A DNA stretch of 64,000 bases from Paramacrobiotus metropolitanus (GCF_019649055.1 NW_026570255.1:744001-808000); one strand, 5' to 3'; shown: positions 11,771 through 23,657, numbered from the stretch's first letter. Notes: generated from the sequence alone by a model not told the origin. Program-made: numbers and translations.

Positions 11771-13351
11771 TTATAAATACAACTGCACTGCTTTGAATAA
11801 TCGGCGTGAAAAGCGACGGCGAGCGTCCGCTCTTTCTCCCTCATCCCCGCCGGCTGCGACCGTCCCAATCGTTGTGCTGGTTGAAGCGGTTGATGAAGTC
11901 GGCGCGGTGGATGTTCCACTGGAATTCGTATGGAAAGTGTCGCGGTCGGGCGTCCTGTCCGTCGGCCAGAGACAAGCTCCGAATGCCCACACAACCGTTT
12001 CACCCGTTTTCGCACGCCTGACGTGGCACGGACGGAGCTGGGACAGAGAGAATGGCGATAACCCGATAGACGGATCGTCTACGGTCGACAGCCTAGCTGT
12101 CGAATTATCATTTGGTACGATGTGCACCGGCACTTGTATTCGGACCTGTAAGAAAACGACAGTCGACAGTGAAACGATAGAGAGGGAGTTTTAGCAACCC
12201 AATATCTTTCCTTTTGCTTATGATAGTTTATTACCATCTACAGACTGCACATGAGAATGATACATGGATGGAATCAGGGAAGTACTAACAATTCTTCAAA
12301 AATACCTTCAGTCGTTCATCGGACGCCTCTGCAGAAACCACGAATTCTGTGCTGTTCTGCAAGAATTCAATTGGCTCATAAATAACGACTGGTGCCCGTC
12401 AGAAGCTCGGCAGAATCTACTGATTTTCGTCAGTGCCGTGCTGTGAATCTGACGGCAACAGTTGCAGTCGAATGTCGGAAATCATGGCTAAAATTGTTCG
12501 GCACAGTACGTTTGCGGTCGAGTGCACTACCTGCGAATCCAACGGTTTCTTCAGCATAACAGTTCCCTTCTGTGGATCCACAAAAAACAGATCGCTGTAT
12601 TCCGGTTTGTCGGCGCTGATGCTGTACACCACAACACTTCCGGGATTGGATTGGTAATAATCTCGATTCACTCGTAGCTGTGAAATCGTTGTACCTAAAG
12701 CAACCATTATTCTGCTGCTTCATAAGCTGCCAACGGTTTGTAACACGGGAGGTATTAATAACGAAACGAACTCTGTGCACGCATTAAGTACTCGGAAACT
12801 TACCGACAGGCGTCGTCACCGGAAGATCCCACTTATACACATTATCCAGTAAATAAACCATGGGCGGGGTATGAAAGGCGCCAGCATGGAGTATTACTGA
12901 AATTTCCAGTAGTATTTGAGGTTAATAGTAGAAACTGTGACTGATAAAACACAAATAAATAAACCAGAATTAAATAAATGAAAAAAGCATAAGATCAAAC
13001 AGATATAAAAAATTGTGAAATACGGTATAAAAATTTGATGTATGAAATATTGTATAAAACAGCAACATTAATTTTAAAAAAATACGGTAATAAGTAAATT
13101 AAATAAGAATAGATAGCAAAATCAATAATATTACCTTTGATACGCGTAACAACGGTACATAAAAGAATAATCGTTTTTATTATAACTATGCAAACAATGA
13201 CAAACGTTTTAAAGATTAAAGAAAACGTAATGAGCTGCTATGAAAAATATCCATGCGTAAGTGGCATGATAATAACTGGTGCCTTACCAGCGCAGAAATA
13301 AACTAGAGACGATGCCGAGGATGGCTGATGCAGCAACGTTACGGTAAGCAT
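11771..13351 (-). CDS. Cadherin-like gene, 5' exons (signal peptide and first cadherin repeat)
   Basis: Five exons can be joined on the minus strand by matching splice phase: 13351-13288, 12896-12804, 12694-12531, 12356-12306, and one starting at 12145. Donors are GTAAGG, GTAAGT, GTAGTG and GTATTT; acceptors include TTTCAG, CTTTAG, CTTGCAG and TTACAG. Exons 1-2 encode a signal peptide (hydrophobic core SLVYFCAVILHAGA). Exons 2-5 encode one extracellular cadherin repeat with the family landmarks: PVGTTI, VVVYSIS, FFVDPQKGTVMLKKPLD, FVVSAEASD, and a closing VPVHIVPNDN calcium-binding motif. Cadherins mediate calcium-dependent adhesion at the cell surface. Beyond the NDN motif the frame stays open to 11771, but a second frame over 11860-12010 also looks coding, so the 3' structure is unsettled. 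The retroelement inserted 70 bases beyond this end and may have split or truncated the gene. Confidence 0.72.
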
Positions 13352-14670
13352 ACCGGTGGCCAAGTAATTCGCAATCACAACATACAGGTAGGTGAACAAT
13401 GCGGCGTGCGGTGGTGTTGCTATTCTTTGTGGTCGGGCCAGATTTTACGTACTGGTATTTCACTGAAATCGTCGACTGCCGTTTTATAGCAAGTTTAGTC
13501 AGATTGCCGATTATACACTTAAAGTGCTAACATGTGACGGAAGGAGATGACTGGCGCAGGATGTTACAACGAATCCCGATCTGAAGACGGCGAAACGGCG
13601 GCTGTAACTGGTTTTTTTTTCTCGCGGCAATGAACAGTTAATTTAACGATCATACTAGTAATGATGCATCGGAGTGGTAAATGAATCAGCTGCTTTTAAT
13701 ACCTGCAACCCGTTACGTTTGCCTCGAATGCCAATTCAGTTAGTACTCACTTTCCAGCGCGGAATTAAATAGCAGTGCTTTCTATGCAGTTGTGCATTAA
13801 TTGTAATTTTCACCACTTCTTATGAACGAAAGTCGTAGGGCAGTGTGATTGCTGTACATTAGTACCGTCATGCACTCATCAGCAAAAGGTCACTATTTTT
13901 CTATGTTTATCAAACGGAAACATCCCCGAAGAAACGCTTGCAGCAAATCTCAAAATTACACTGCACTAACTGGAGAACAAGCCAGCCAACTACGAGGGCT
14001 ACTCGGAAAGTAATGATAATCAGTATCAGTTAGTAATCATAAAATTATGCACTAATTTTTTAAAAACTGTAGCATTCATAACTAGATCATAGGGCAATGG
14101 CCGTGGCCATACCGCCTAAGGTTGGCGGTTTGCAAGACTCTGAACATGGCTGGGTAGCGCTGATTTTTTCACTGATCACTGAAAACGTTGCCTTAATTAC
14201 TGGCCAGTTTTCATGATATTATTTTGAAAAATTGATTTGCAGAGAGAAGTGTAGAATTTTTTCATGCTGCATTGCCTGTTCTGTTGCCTTAATAAGGACC
14301 ATTCTTTGCTGATGTTGCCAGCTGGTTCCAGCGAACTCGCACCGAGAAATCCGTTTTGACAACGGTGCTCAAATTTTGGAATGTTTTTGCGTTTTCACTT
14401 TCGAAAAGTCCTCATAGTCGAAACCCTGATCGGAAGTATTCATTTCCGACCCCGAAGCAATAGCAGAGGGTCTAAGCATTATGGAAGGAAAGGTGTCGAG
14501 GGTGTGCTGCAGCTTCTTACTGATAAAGCAGAAGAAAATGGTTTTGACACGGTATCACCCGTGTGGTGCAATATCGCGAAAATCCACAGATAAGCACTCC
14601 GTCATTGCTTTATTTTTTCTCGGCCTGGAGTAAAGTATCGTTCCACATTATTTTTCTTAGGTTACCTTAG
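13352..14670. other. Intergenic, nothing recognised
   Basis: Mixed A/T-rich sequence with no gene I can support. A 70-codon open frame on the plus strand at 14381-14593 has no recognisable motif. Confidence 0.5.
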
Positions 14671-14885
14671 TCCTTTATCTGTTCGAAATATTTCCTGGCT
14701 TGAAAAAATTGTTGCGTGGCAAAAAGTTTGAAAATGATGAAGAACTGGAAGAAAATATCAGTACACCGATCTCTAAGATACCGCCTAATTTCTTTTCGAA
14801 AGCGTTTGATGAGTGGCTGTTTAGCTGTTTACGTTGTATAGAGATTAAGGGACATTGTTTTGAGAAAATACGAGGAAAGCGCTGA
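14671..14885 (+). pseudogene. Relic of a mariner-type transposase (C-terminal end)
   Basis: The plus-strand frame has the pattern of the mariner transposase C-terminus: a phenylalanine-containing segment YLFEIFPGLKK, then LRGKKFENDEEL, then a stretch with PPNFFSKAF and CIEIKGHCFEK. In known mariners the corresponding order is FPxLKxxLxGxRFxSxEE, PxxFF and CIxxxGxYxE (established family knowledge). Only about 70 residues remain; the catalytic DDE/DDD core is absent and no terminal inverted repeats were found, so this is a dead fragment. It lies just downstream of the 3' end of the Na+/K+-ATPase beta gene, on the opposite strand. Confidence 0.65.
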
Positions 14886-14972
14886 TGCAATAAAAAATCG
14901 TGCGATAGTTATCATTACTTTCCGAGTGACCCTCGTACAAAGCAGCGCGGTGCCACAAGGTGACCAACGCCG

Positions 14973-17044
14973 TTATTCGCTGTTTAGCATAATCTGTAAG
15001 CCCACCGTCGCCCAGCCCTTGGCCGCATCGTGCACGACATCCGGCACCCAGAACTTGCACCGCACATTGACGATCACATCGCGCGGCAGATCCAGGAACT
15101 GCAGCATGACGACGGGGGAGAGGTAGTTGGCCTGGCCTTGATACGGGAAGAAGGACTGGGGGAGGCTGGCCGGGTACATGGCCAGCGGACCCAGCAGCGC
15201 CGAGTCCAGCTCCGTCTCGCCGGCGCACGTCACCGGGATGGACTGGCTGTCCGGTGGACTGATCAGCTGGATAGACTGCTGGAAGGCCGTTACTTCGCTG
15301 GGGACTGGGGTCATCACGTTGGGGAACCAGCCGTAGATCTACCGATAGAGAAACTCATTCGCTATAAAGATTATTCGATGAACGAATCTTTATGAACAGA
15401 TTCGACAGTGAAGAAACATCAAACCTTATCAAAAGCAGCACTGGCGTGAAACACGGTTTCCCTTATTTTTAAATGAACCCAATATTGAGGTTCATTATAC
15501 ATAGAACCGATGACCTTTCTCGATTAAAAAAATTGCGAATTTATTTTTATATTTATTAGTTATTTCCCTATTTTGCATATTAACATTTTACTCGCCAACC
15601 CAATTTTTTGCCTTTCTACTCAGATAATTTTTTTTTCCGCAGAGTCACTTTCTGACGCTTTAAGAATGGGAATGAGCAAACTAGTGTTCTAAAATGTACA
15701 ACGTGGTTTAATAACACGTGCCACATATTCACGACGAGCGATTTTACCTCGGTTCCGACTTACAGATATGTGATTTATAACCAGCAAATCAGAAGAAGAT
15801 TCCTACTTAGGATTGCGGTGAGAACGGATAAAACGTTTGGGCCGTACCTTGTTGATCTTGAGCAGCACACAGGGCTGATTGGTGTTGTACCCGAAATCAT
15901 ACTTCTCCGCGCACGCTCCCAACAAACTCATATCAAACTTGCAGACGTAATCCGAGTGCGTATCGTCAGGCTGCGTCACGGTCGTGTTGGGCGTTAGCGA
16001 CATGGGAGAGCAGTCTAAGAGCGGGCCGTTGTTGGTTGCCTGGTTGGTATACGCTGCAAAGGAAACATGAAACAGTAGGATAACGCTTCTAAGAATGAAC
16101 TATCCCAGCGTGTAACATGCAGCAGCTGTGGTTGGCACTCACCGACTTACGGGCTAAGAACGTCTTTAGTTGGTCAATGTACATCTGTTTCGCGGTGCTG
16201 TTGATCCAGAGCAGCTGGCTCTCGGGATCCGGTGGCCGCGGGCGGAAGCCCATTCCTGTGAAAATGTCGGCGCATTAGTAAAACGACGAGACCCTCATGA
16301 GATAACTAATAATTTTGTTGTAGAATTATTCATATAGCAAGCTATCCTTTTTCTCCTCGTAATTTTCGCACTTGCTGTAAAACTGTTTAATACATATTCA
16401 TCTGCTAATACATTATTCAAGCTGCAAGTATTTATTTTTTGAAATTTAATTCTTTGTGATTTTTGGTTTCTAAAATTATGAATTTGCGCCTTTTTTGTAT
16501 TTATTTTTATTCTTGTCATTACGTTTTCCGACAAATTAGTGTCGCTTACCCATCAGCAACTATGCTCGAAAGACCGAAAAATGACCGAAATCCGATTATT
16601 GCGAAAGGTCGCCAAAGACCCTGAATGAAATGTTTCAAAAAACTTTCCCATTTTTGGGAAGAATTAGCAATAACTGAGTAAACCATTTCCCGAAATTTAG
16701 TCTGTGTCATTGTTAGATCAAATAATTCAAATTCCATGAAATAAAAAGAACCAACCAGGTGTTGTTCCAATCTGTCCGGAATCCCGCTGCCACCGCGGCT
16801 GCCGCGGATCCAGCGTCATCATGAAGAGATGCAGCGCCGCGGCGAAGAAGGCCGCCAGGAATCCGTAGAACGCCAGATAAAACGCAATGACCTGCAGCCA
16901 CTCCCACCCGGTCCGCCCCATCACCGTGCCGTCCTTGGGGTTGTAGAGGAATGTCTGCAATTCGCGCCATTGCTGCACAATGGGACTGGGCGGGATCGTG
17001 GCCTCCAGCAGCTGCGCTTCCGAGAGCGCCGCGTTATCGGGCAT
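14973..17044 (-). CDS. ATP1B: Sodium/potassium-transporting ATPase subunit beta
   Basis: Beta subunit of the Na+/K+ pump: a type II membrane glycoprotein that chaperones the catalytic alpha subunit to the plasma membrane and tunes its potassium affinity. Exons, all phase-consistent: 17044-16756, 16255-16151, 16053-15848, 15338-14973; total 321 residues, normal for the family. The short cytoplasmic head (1-48) contains FLYNPKDGTVMGRTGWEW, a beta-subunit hallmark. One membrane helix spans about 49-78. The ectodomain has the six expected cysteines (LLDC, DYVC, GAC, QPC, VTC, VRC) for three disulfides, N-glycosylation sites at NST and NTT, the PCVLLKINKIYGW motif across the exon 3-4 junction, and the C-terminal PYQGQANYLSPV and VNVRCKFWVPD strands. 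Donors GTTGGT, GTAAGT, GTACGG; acceptors TTCACAG, TTTGCAG, CGGTAG. No break was seen; it should be functional. Confidence 0.95.
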
Positions 17045-17843
17045 TGTTAATCCGTTAGCACCTTCTTATACGCAACATACTGTCGGGCCCATAGGATTGC
17101 CTTCTTTTCAATTGCACTGAAATATCACTCCACAAATAGACTTATTGGATTCGTATTCCACGTCATGACTTTCACGTCAACACAACGTATTTCACGACAG
17201 ATACAGATTTCTCATTCAGATATGTAAAGATTTTCAACTTTTTTGTTCAGTTTCAAGATTAATGCTACCATTTCCTCGTGAGATTATTTATTCTCTTAAT
17301 TTCTCGTAACAGCATAGCGTTGAGAGGTTGTTGCTGTGTACAAATTTAATTAGTGTACTTGTGTAAATTCTGTTGACGCAAATATATAATATTTATGGAA
17401 AGTGTAGGAGACAAAACACGATGCGCACAAGCGGACTTCAGTTTCCTCTCGCATGTCATAAGTACGTTAAACTTGTTGCCTAACAACGAAGGCTAAAAAA
17501 CGACAAACACAGTCGCTGGAAGAAAGCAACGATCAGCAGGTTTCAAAGCTCAAAAAGGGCATAATCCTGTCGCAAATGCAACCACCCATCGATCTCTGTC
17601 GCCACGCAGATCAACAGAAAACACAAGTTCCAGCGCGAGCAAAATGCTGTCAAAACCTAAATCAAAGAAAAACGTGAGCAATTACAAACGGTCCTCCTGT
17701 TAAACAGCGTACGGACAGCATTCCTCGCCCGAATTCTCTTGGCCGGATTATTTTGCGAAACCGACCGAAGACCGTCCGGTTGGGTGCACCGTGCGCTTGT
17801 GGCGAAAGGTCAACCGCCACGCCGCAAAAAATAGTGATCGTTG
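17045..17843. other. Intergenic between the ATPase beta gene and the Ly6 gene
   Basis: Upstream (promoter side) of the ATPase beta gene and downstream of the first Ly6 gene. No coding signal and no recognisable promoter box; moderately A/T-rich. Confidence 0.5.
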
Positions 17844-20190
17844 TTACATCATCCTCGCGTAGAACATGACACCAACGGTTAGCGCCGCCACGCCCATAGC
17901 GTCAACGATAACATTCTGCGCAGCCGACTCGGTGGTGGTGGTGGAATTGACGGAGATGGCCGACGCTGCAACACAGTAAATATCGTCACCAGGCTTTCAG
18001 TGTTAACACGGGCAGTGGCGCCACTACTCACTGGTGGGCAGTGTCCCGAGCATCGGCAGCGTGTAGTTGACAATATCCAGCAGATTATTCCAGTTCATCT
18101 TGTTGCAGAGATCGGTGGTGCAAAAGCACAGACGGTCCTGGTTGGGCCGCTTGGGATCCGGCCCCGGCAGACAAAATGCCCGGCCGATGGGGATTTTGTA
18201 GACGGCGAAGAGCTTGCGGAAGCGGAAGAAGTCGATGGTCCAGCGGTCGGCGTCGGCGCACTCGCGGGTGATGCGGTTCTCTAAAAAAACGTTATGACAC
18301 GTAAATTCGCCCACCAGAACGCTGCTACGTATGTACGATTTATGGAGGACAACATTTTACTTCGAAGTGCAACATAATATTACGGCAAAAAAAACAAGAA
18401 CCAAGTGTTTCAGTTTTCAAACAAACTGACTGCATGTAAAACTGGAGGATGCCAGTAGCGCAAAAATTAATTAATTTTCGTAGATTTATCGATCCAGAAC
18501 ACTCAACCAATCGATCGTTTAAATTTTTAAATTTCATTGTCTTATTGGTTTTCTTATTTCATCCAATTTGTAAGAATCAAACATCTAACATTTCACGTAA
18601 TAAACGTTAAATCAAAATCCTTTGAAAATTCATGAGCTGGTTTATCTCGCAGGCGAAATGGGTGGGAGCCGTTGGTTTCAGAATTACTTGTTTCTGGAAA
18701 TTTAGTTAATTTATGTATATTACACATCTCTTTTTGGTGAATAAAAATTGCAGAAACCTAAAATAATAATAACTGCCGGCGTTTGAGCGATTACAGCGAA
18801 AAATCTTCTAGCAATTATGGAAAATTAGTTATTCTCAGAGGCGGATTATGGCATTTTTCGAGACGATTAACCGCAATATCTCGCGACCTAATTGACAGAT
18901 TTTTTTTCTGAATACATATTCCGAATCAGGAGAATTTTATCTTTATTTTGGTATAAGATTTTAAAAAAACGCTTCGGAAATTTTGCCTGGGGCAAAACTT
19001 ACGTGTCTGCCCTAAAGAACAGTACACGTCCAGTAAATTTCCACCCCATGACTCCGTTTATTGAGCTGTATGATCCAAATTTAAATTCTTTTGTCAAGAC
19101 CTTCTTACCTAAACATTTTCGTGCAGGAAAATTCATTCAAATCACGAAATCAAGGTATAAAAGGAAGTGGGTTCTCGAGTTCGAGGTCGTTGGGTCTACG
19201 GGGTCGCCAACGGTTTTTGCTTGATCCAAGTTGAATTTTTCTTGCCAAAATAGGCTAGCGTTTACGAATAAAGTTATTGCCTAAAAACCTATCGCTAAAG
19301 CACGTAAAACTGTTAGTGACCTCGAAGACCCAGCGGCCTCGAACTCGAGAACCCACCTCCTTTTATACCTAGATTTCGTGATTTGAATAAATTTTCCTGC
19401 ACGAAAATGTTTAGGTAAGAAGGTCTTGACAAAAGAATTTAAATTTGGATCATACAGCTCAATAAACGGAGTCATGGGGTGGAAATTTACTGGACGTGTA
19501 CTGTTCTTTAGGGCAGACACGTAAGTTTTGCCCCAGGCAAAATTTCCGAAGCGTTTTTTTAAAATCTTATACCAAAATAAAGATAAAATTCTCCTGATTC
19601 GGAATATGTATTCAGAAAAAAAATCTGTCAATTAGGTCGCGAGATATTGCGGTTAATCGTCTCGAAAAATGCCATAATCCGCCTCTGGTTATTCTAGATG
19701 CGGCCTTTGGTTTCAAGCGCAGTTCGCGGTTAAAGAATGCAAAGCTCTCAAGTTCTACGGTCAAAAAGGCTTCGCTAGCGAAGAGCATACGTCTGATTTT
19801 GGGGTCGTAGAACATGCCGGAGATGCACATGGGAACCTCTGTTTGCGTATAGCAGTTCCGGATTATGGGCTCTCCACTTCCGTATGGGTTGCAATGGTCG
19901 GGGTCGAAGGGCAGGCTGGGCAAGTTGTCCTCGCTGAAACAGCTGTAGCACTGCAGACTCCGCACGCCTGCGCAGCAAAACCGCACTTTAATTGGTACTA
20001 AATCACAGAATAACAGGGTCATGAAAGGTCGCTGCTGGTATTATAGTGAACGTAGTAGTAAATCTATATAACACGGCCTTAAATAAATCGGCCATTCGTA
20101 CTGCCCATATTTCTACAGAGAACCCCCTTGCGCACCTGTTCGTAAGGAGACGATGGCCACCAGATAGACTGTGACTGACCAACCAGCCAT
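17844..20190 (-). CDS. Ly6/uPAR-type GPI-anchored protein, copy 1
   Basis: Four phase-1 exons: 20190-20136, 19967-19791, 18280-18032, 17965-17844, total 200 residues. Exon 1 is a signal peptide (MAGWSVTVYLVAIVSL). Exons 2-3 carry the three-finger fold: start LQCYSC, cysteines at HCNP, RNC and PMC, then REC, AFC and the closing CFCTTDLCN, which matches the Ly6 C-terminal signature. Exon 4 ends in a Ser/Thr linker and a hydrophobic tail (ALTVGVMFYARMM), as expected for a GPI signal. Family members sit on the outer membrane leaflet and modulate channels, receptors or junctions; the partner here is unknown. Donors GTGCGC, GTATGC and GTGAGT; acceptors TGCGCAG, TTTTTTAG and GTTGCAG. The same exon layout and phases occur in the gene at 30297-32517. 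Intron 2 (18281-19790) is swollen by a fold-back transposon. Confidence 0.88.
18836..19687. mobile_element. hAT-like fold-back element (non-autonomous) inside the Ly6 intron
   Basis: Two inverted arms of about 380 bases (18836-19216 and 19304-19687) are nearly identical when one is reverse-complemented, separated by a spacer of about 87 bases. The outer ends read CAGAGGCGGATTATGG, fitting the CAGNG-type ends of hAT elements, and the element is flanked by an 8-base duplication GTTATTCT (18828-18835 and 19688-19695), the size made by hAT transposases. No transposase is encoded: the two open frames of about 110 codons in the arms encode the same peptide twice because the arms are mirror copies. 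It lies wholly within intron 2 of the Ly6 gene, so its transcript would fold into a long hairpin. Confidence 0.85.
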
Positions 20191-22068
20191 CAGGTTCTCA
20201 GGACACTCCTCGCCGTGCTATTCTTGCGCTGCATGTTGGCCGAAGAGATCATCGAAGATCGGCCATACTGTATATATCCCGTTATTCGGTCTTGGGCACT
20301 AAGAATCGTCCGATATCAACTGTGATTCCTTTCGACGTACAGTCTGTAGATTGTACGATAAATTTGCCAGGCACGTATTCACTGTCGATCCCGTGCTTAG
20401 CGTGTAGAAAGTAAAACTGATGAATAGTTACCCAGCTAGTGTTGCAGCTTGGGAAGAGAAGAAACACAATTTGCACGGGGACTGTTTTGGCAAGAAACAG
20501 TAAACGATTTGGTGACCTTTATAATAAAGACCCATTAGTGGCAAATCTCTAGTAACTGTTAAGTATTTAATATATTACTTTCTCAGTATCCAGTGAACAG
20601 GTTCCAAACATGTACATACAAATTTACATGGTTATATGTTTGGTTTGGTTTTCTTTACTTTTACTCGTAGGAATGCACTAGTACTGTATTACCGTACTAT
20701 CACCCTTGCAATCACTGTACCACGTCGAAAACACAGTACAGTACAGCACAGTACTTATTATGTTACAGTATTCCATTTTCTGTACTTCAAAACCTGTCGA
20801 AATGTCTCCTGACCAGGGCTTTAAAAAAATAATCAAAATTTAGAAGGCACAACTATGGAAAAAAACGAATTTCTCACGACTAAGCTGGATTTAAACTGAC
20901 CTCGCGTTGATTTATTCATAATAACCCAAGAAAATTACGCTTTAAACGGCAAGATCACTACATTTTTTTCGACAGCAGTTAGTAAATAGAATGATGCGCC
21001 TGCGCGGGTTTACACTAACGGTAAGATTGTATGAATAACAGATTATTTAAACTGTCTTTAGAAACAAGAATCAAAAGAATCGGTGAAGAACTTGTTTAAA
21101 AATAATTCCTTTTATTGTTACTTCCGACACGGCAACGTTTTCAACGAGAAATTAAAAATGTTAACTGCAGATTTTTATTACTGTGATAGTAGAACGTTTT
21201 AAAAGCTCAGGGGCAAAAGCAAACCTTTTTCTTTCACAGTAATAATTATTGCTGCACTGTAAGGTCAGTACAACTGGCTGTAGAATAAACAATGGAACAA
21301 GCATGCTTCTGTTTTTCAGCTTTCATTTTCATTATTTTCATTATGAAGTAGAAATAGGTATTGCACGGTTTGCACCTTGTATCAGTTGCTAAGCTAGGTC
21401 CGTATCCATGTATCCAGTAAAATTACGTAATATGAAGTAAAATAATAATGTTCTATGAAATTTTTATTACTGTACATTATAACCTGTGCTTAAGTACTGG
21501 TAGATCTTTAGAAGAATTTTCAAGGCTTTTTGGGTGTGCGATAATTTTTTTGAAAAGCGTCTTGGTCTACAGTATTCTTCTATGTGCTTGATTTTTCTGA
21601 AAAAAAATATTTAAACTTATCATATGAATATTGAATTACTTCTTGAATTGCAAAGTTATTAAGACGTAATAATGTATGCAATAATGCAAGAAATAGCTGC
21701 GGCTTCGCCTCCGCGTGTCTTGTGATCCACGGCCCGAATTAGTGAATAGTTCGATCACACAATTACTACACATACATTCAGATATAGCAGCTCACTGTAT
21801 TTCAGGGGAAAATCGTATTACGATAAACCCAATCTACGTCACGCTACGCAGATTTTTTTCAAGCGCCGTGATTGGGTGCCGTCGTGCCGACGCTCTTTGG
21901 AAGGTACCACTCGCATCCCAAAGATAAGTCAATTCCCCCCAGATTTCTTCTCACACGGGCACACGCCACGCCATATGTTATGGCATTTGATCAGGCAGCG
22001 GGATTTAACAGTACATACAGTATTTGTTGGTAATGAAGTGCATACATTATTTGTTGGTATCATTATCA
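20191..22068. other. Intergenic, nothing recognised
   Basis: A/T-rich sequence upstream of the first Ly6 gene. A short run of ACAGTACAGTAC-type repeats sits near 20725-20755. No gene supported. Confidence 0.5.
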
Positions 22069-22361
22069 TTAAAATTTTGTAAGCATTTGCGTGCGCTGAA
22101 CATGGAAATTATACGGAGGCAGAAACAAAATCTCACCGCCATTTACGTTGCGGCTACTTTTCGGGATGTAGTTTAGAAAATCTTTTAAACAAGGGATGAG
22201 GTTTTCTCGACCTCCGTCGGCGTTTATGTTGACCGTAATAATTTCAGCACTGCTTCCATCGAAAGTTCGGTATCGGGTATTGCGCTGTCCAGGGCAACGA
22301 GGCACTCGTTCAGCTTTTCTCCTTGTAGGAAATATAGACAAGTGCAAAGCAGAGCATCGTG
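22069..22361 (-). CDS. Unassigned open frame
   Basis: The minus-strand frame is open over about 97 codons (first ATG at 22347). The C-terminal part has alternating hydrophobic strands and a motif GGEILFLPPYNFHV that faintly recalls the end strand of mono-ADP-ribosyltransferase domains, but no NAD-binding residues could be placed. A neighbouring frame (about 22230-22330) also looks coding, so this may be an exon of an unrecognised or decayed gene. Low confidence. Confidence 0.2.
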
Positions 22362-22420
22362 TGCGTCATCCGCAGGGTGCAGTCAAGGTCATGGAACAAC
22401 GCACACCTCGCTTTAGCCTT

Positions 22421-22482
22421 TATGCTAGCATCCGTATGCTAGCATAACATCCGTATGCTAGCATAGCATCCGTATGCTAGCA
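22421..22482. repeat. Short tandem array of a palindromic motif
   Basis: Four copies of TATGCTAGCAT spaced by 3-8 bases. Each core ATGCTAGCAT is a perfect 10-base palindrome. The repeat unit is about 19 bases, ending ATCCG. Confidence 0.8.
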
Positions 22483-23657
22483 TTGCTACCGTATACTGCC
22501 AGTTGCGTCGTGGCGTCTGAATAGTTGAATGCGCAGCAAAGCAATCCGTAGAGCGGTTTATAAATTCAGAGCTGTCGTGCTGTTGAGCAAAGCAACTGAC
22601 TGGTTTCCGCTCATCCCGGGACATTCAGATCCCGCGAACCCTTCGCGGCGGTCCCACAAAAACAGTGCTGCCATCACAAGTAGCATGATCATCTGCAATC
22701 ACATACATTACAGCATCGCTACTCACCAGCGTTCACATTAAGAATATGTCAGCGGTACAGGGTGCCCCAGTAAGTCCAGTTGACTGCGAACTGCGAAGCC
22801 GTCGAAATATGTACAAAGCCGGCGGCATATTCACTGTGGCGGTGTGTCATGGCCATTAGATGGCGCTCACGTGACGTAACCAACCGACAGACGCCCCTCA
22901 CGAGCAATACTCTAATTGTAACTGGGATATCTTCTGGTACACCGAACACCAATCTTTGTACTTCTACAAGGCTAACATGGCTGCTTCAGTACTCTAAATT
23001 GTTATGTGATTTGCCGGGATGAAAGGGAAAGGGATAGAATATAATATAAAATAAACAAAGAGCGTAGCACTAGTTTTCTGCCATCAGAAATCCGTAGCAG
23101 TGCCTTACGGGAGGCTATAGGCTACAGCTCTCCAGGTGTGTAATTTCCTGCGTATCTGAATAGTAAAAAATGAAACATCATGAGCTCTTTACCATGTCCC
23201 GCCGCGCCACCACCTTTACGGGACATGGGTTACATGCACGCTGATGTCAAACATCGAAGTACAGTAATATAAGCATATTTACAGAAAATCGAATTATTTA
23301 TCGTTATACATAATTCATTGCAGAATTAAATCCATGACTGCGATAATTGTAGTGTAGTGGCAGCTTTTCTCAGCGCTCAGCGTGCGCTAAATGTCTTTAC
23401 ACAGGGAATTAACCACCTGGCTCTATCCGTCTCTACGTACCCAACATCCGTTAAGTACGTTTTCCTATCGCGACATTATTCACTTTTGATTAGCGGTTAT
23501 TCGTACGTAAATATTTCTAGACGTTCCTTATTTAAATTCAATGTATTTCGTGTGTTTAAGTTTGTTGCAAGAATAAACTACACTTTTCACTTTTACTGCG
23601 CTTAAACATCGCTGCCGATTTTGGAACGGCTATCGGTAGATGGGAACGGTTAGTCGG
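22483..23657. other. Intergenic, nothing recognised
   Basis: A weak frame at 22749-22952 (minus) ends in a stop but has no known motif. The start of that block, AGGGTGCCCCAGTAAGTCC at 22758-22776, looks a little like a Tc1/mariner terminus, but no partner end was found. Confidence 0.4.

Noticed and set aside
12399-12419. In-frame stops in the cadherin-like sequence, first read as a pseudogene
   Set aside because: A GTAGTG donor at 12530 and a TTCTTGCAG acceptor before 12356 place both stops in an intron, and the joined exons give a normal cadherin repeat.
18892-19631. Two open frames of about 110 codons encoding the same peptide in opposite directions
   Set aside because: They are the two arms of the hAT-like fold-back element; the shared peptide is only a result of the inverted repeat, and they lie inside a host intron.
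22749-22952. 67-codon frame with a possible Tc1/mariner-like terminus nearby
   Set aside because: No transposase motif, no partner terminal repeat and no target duplication were found.
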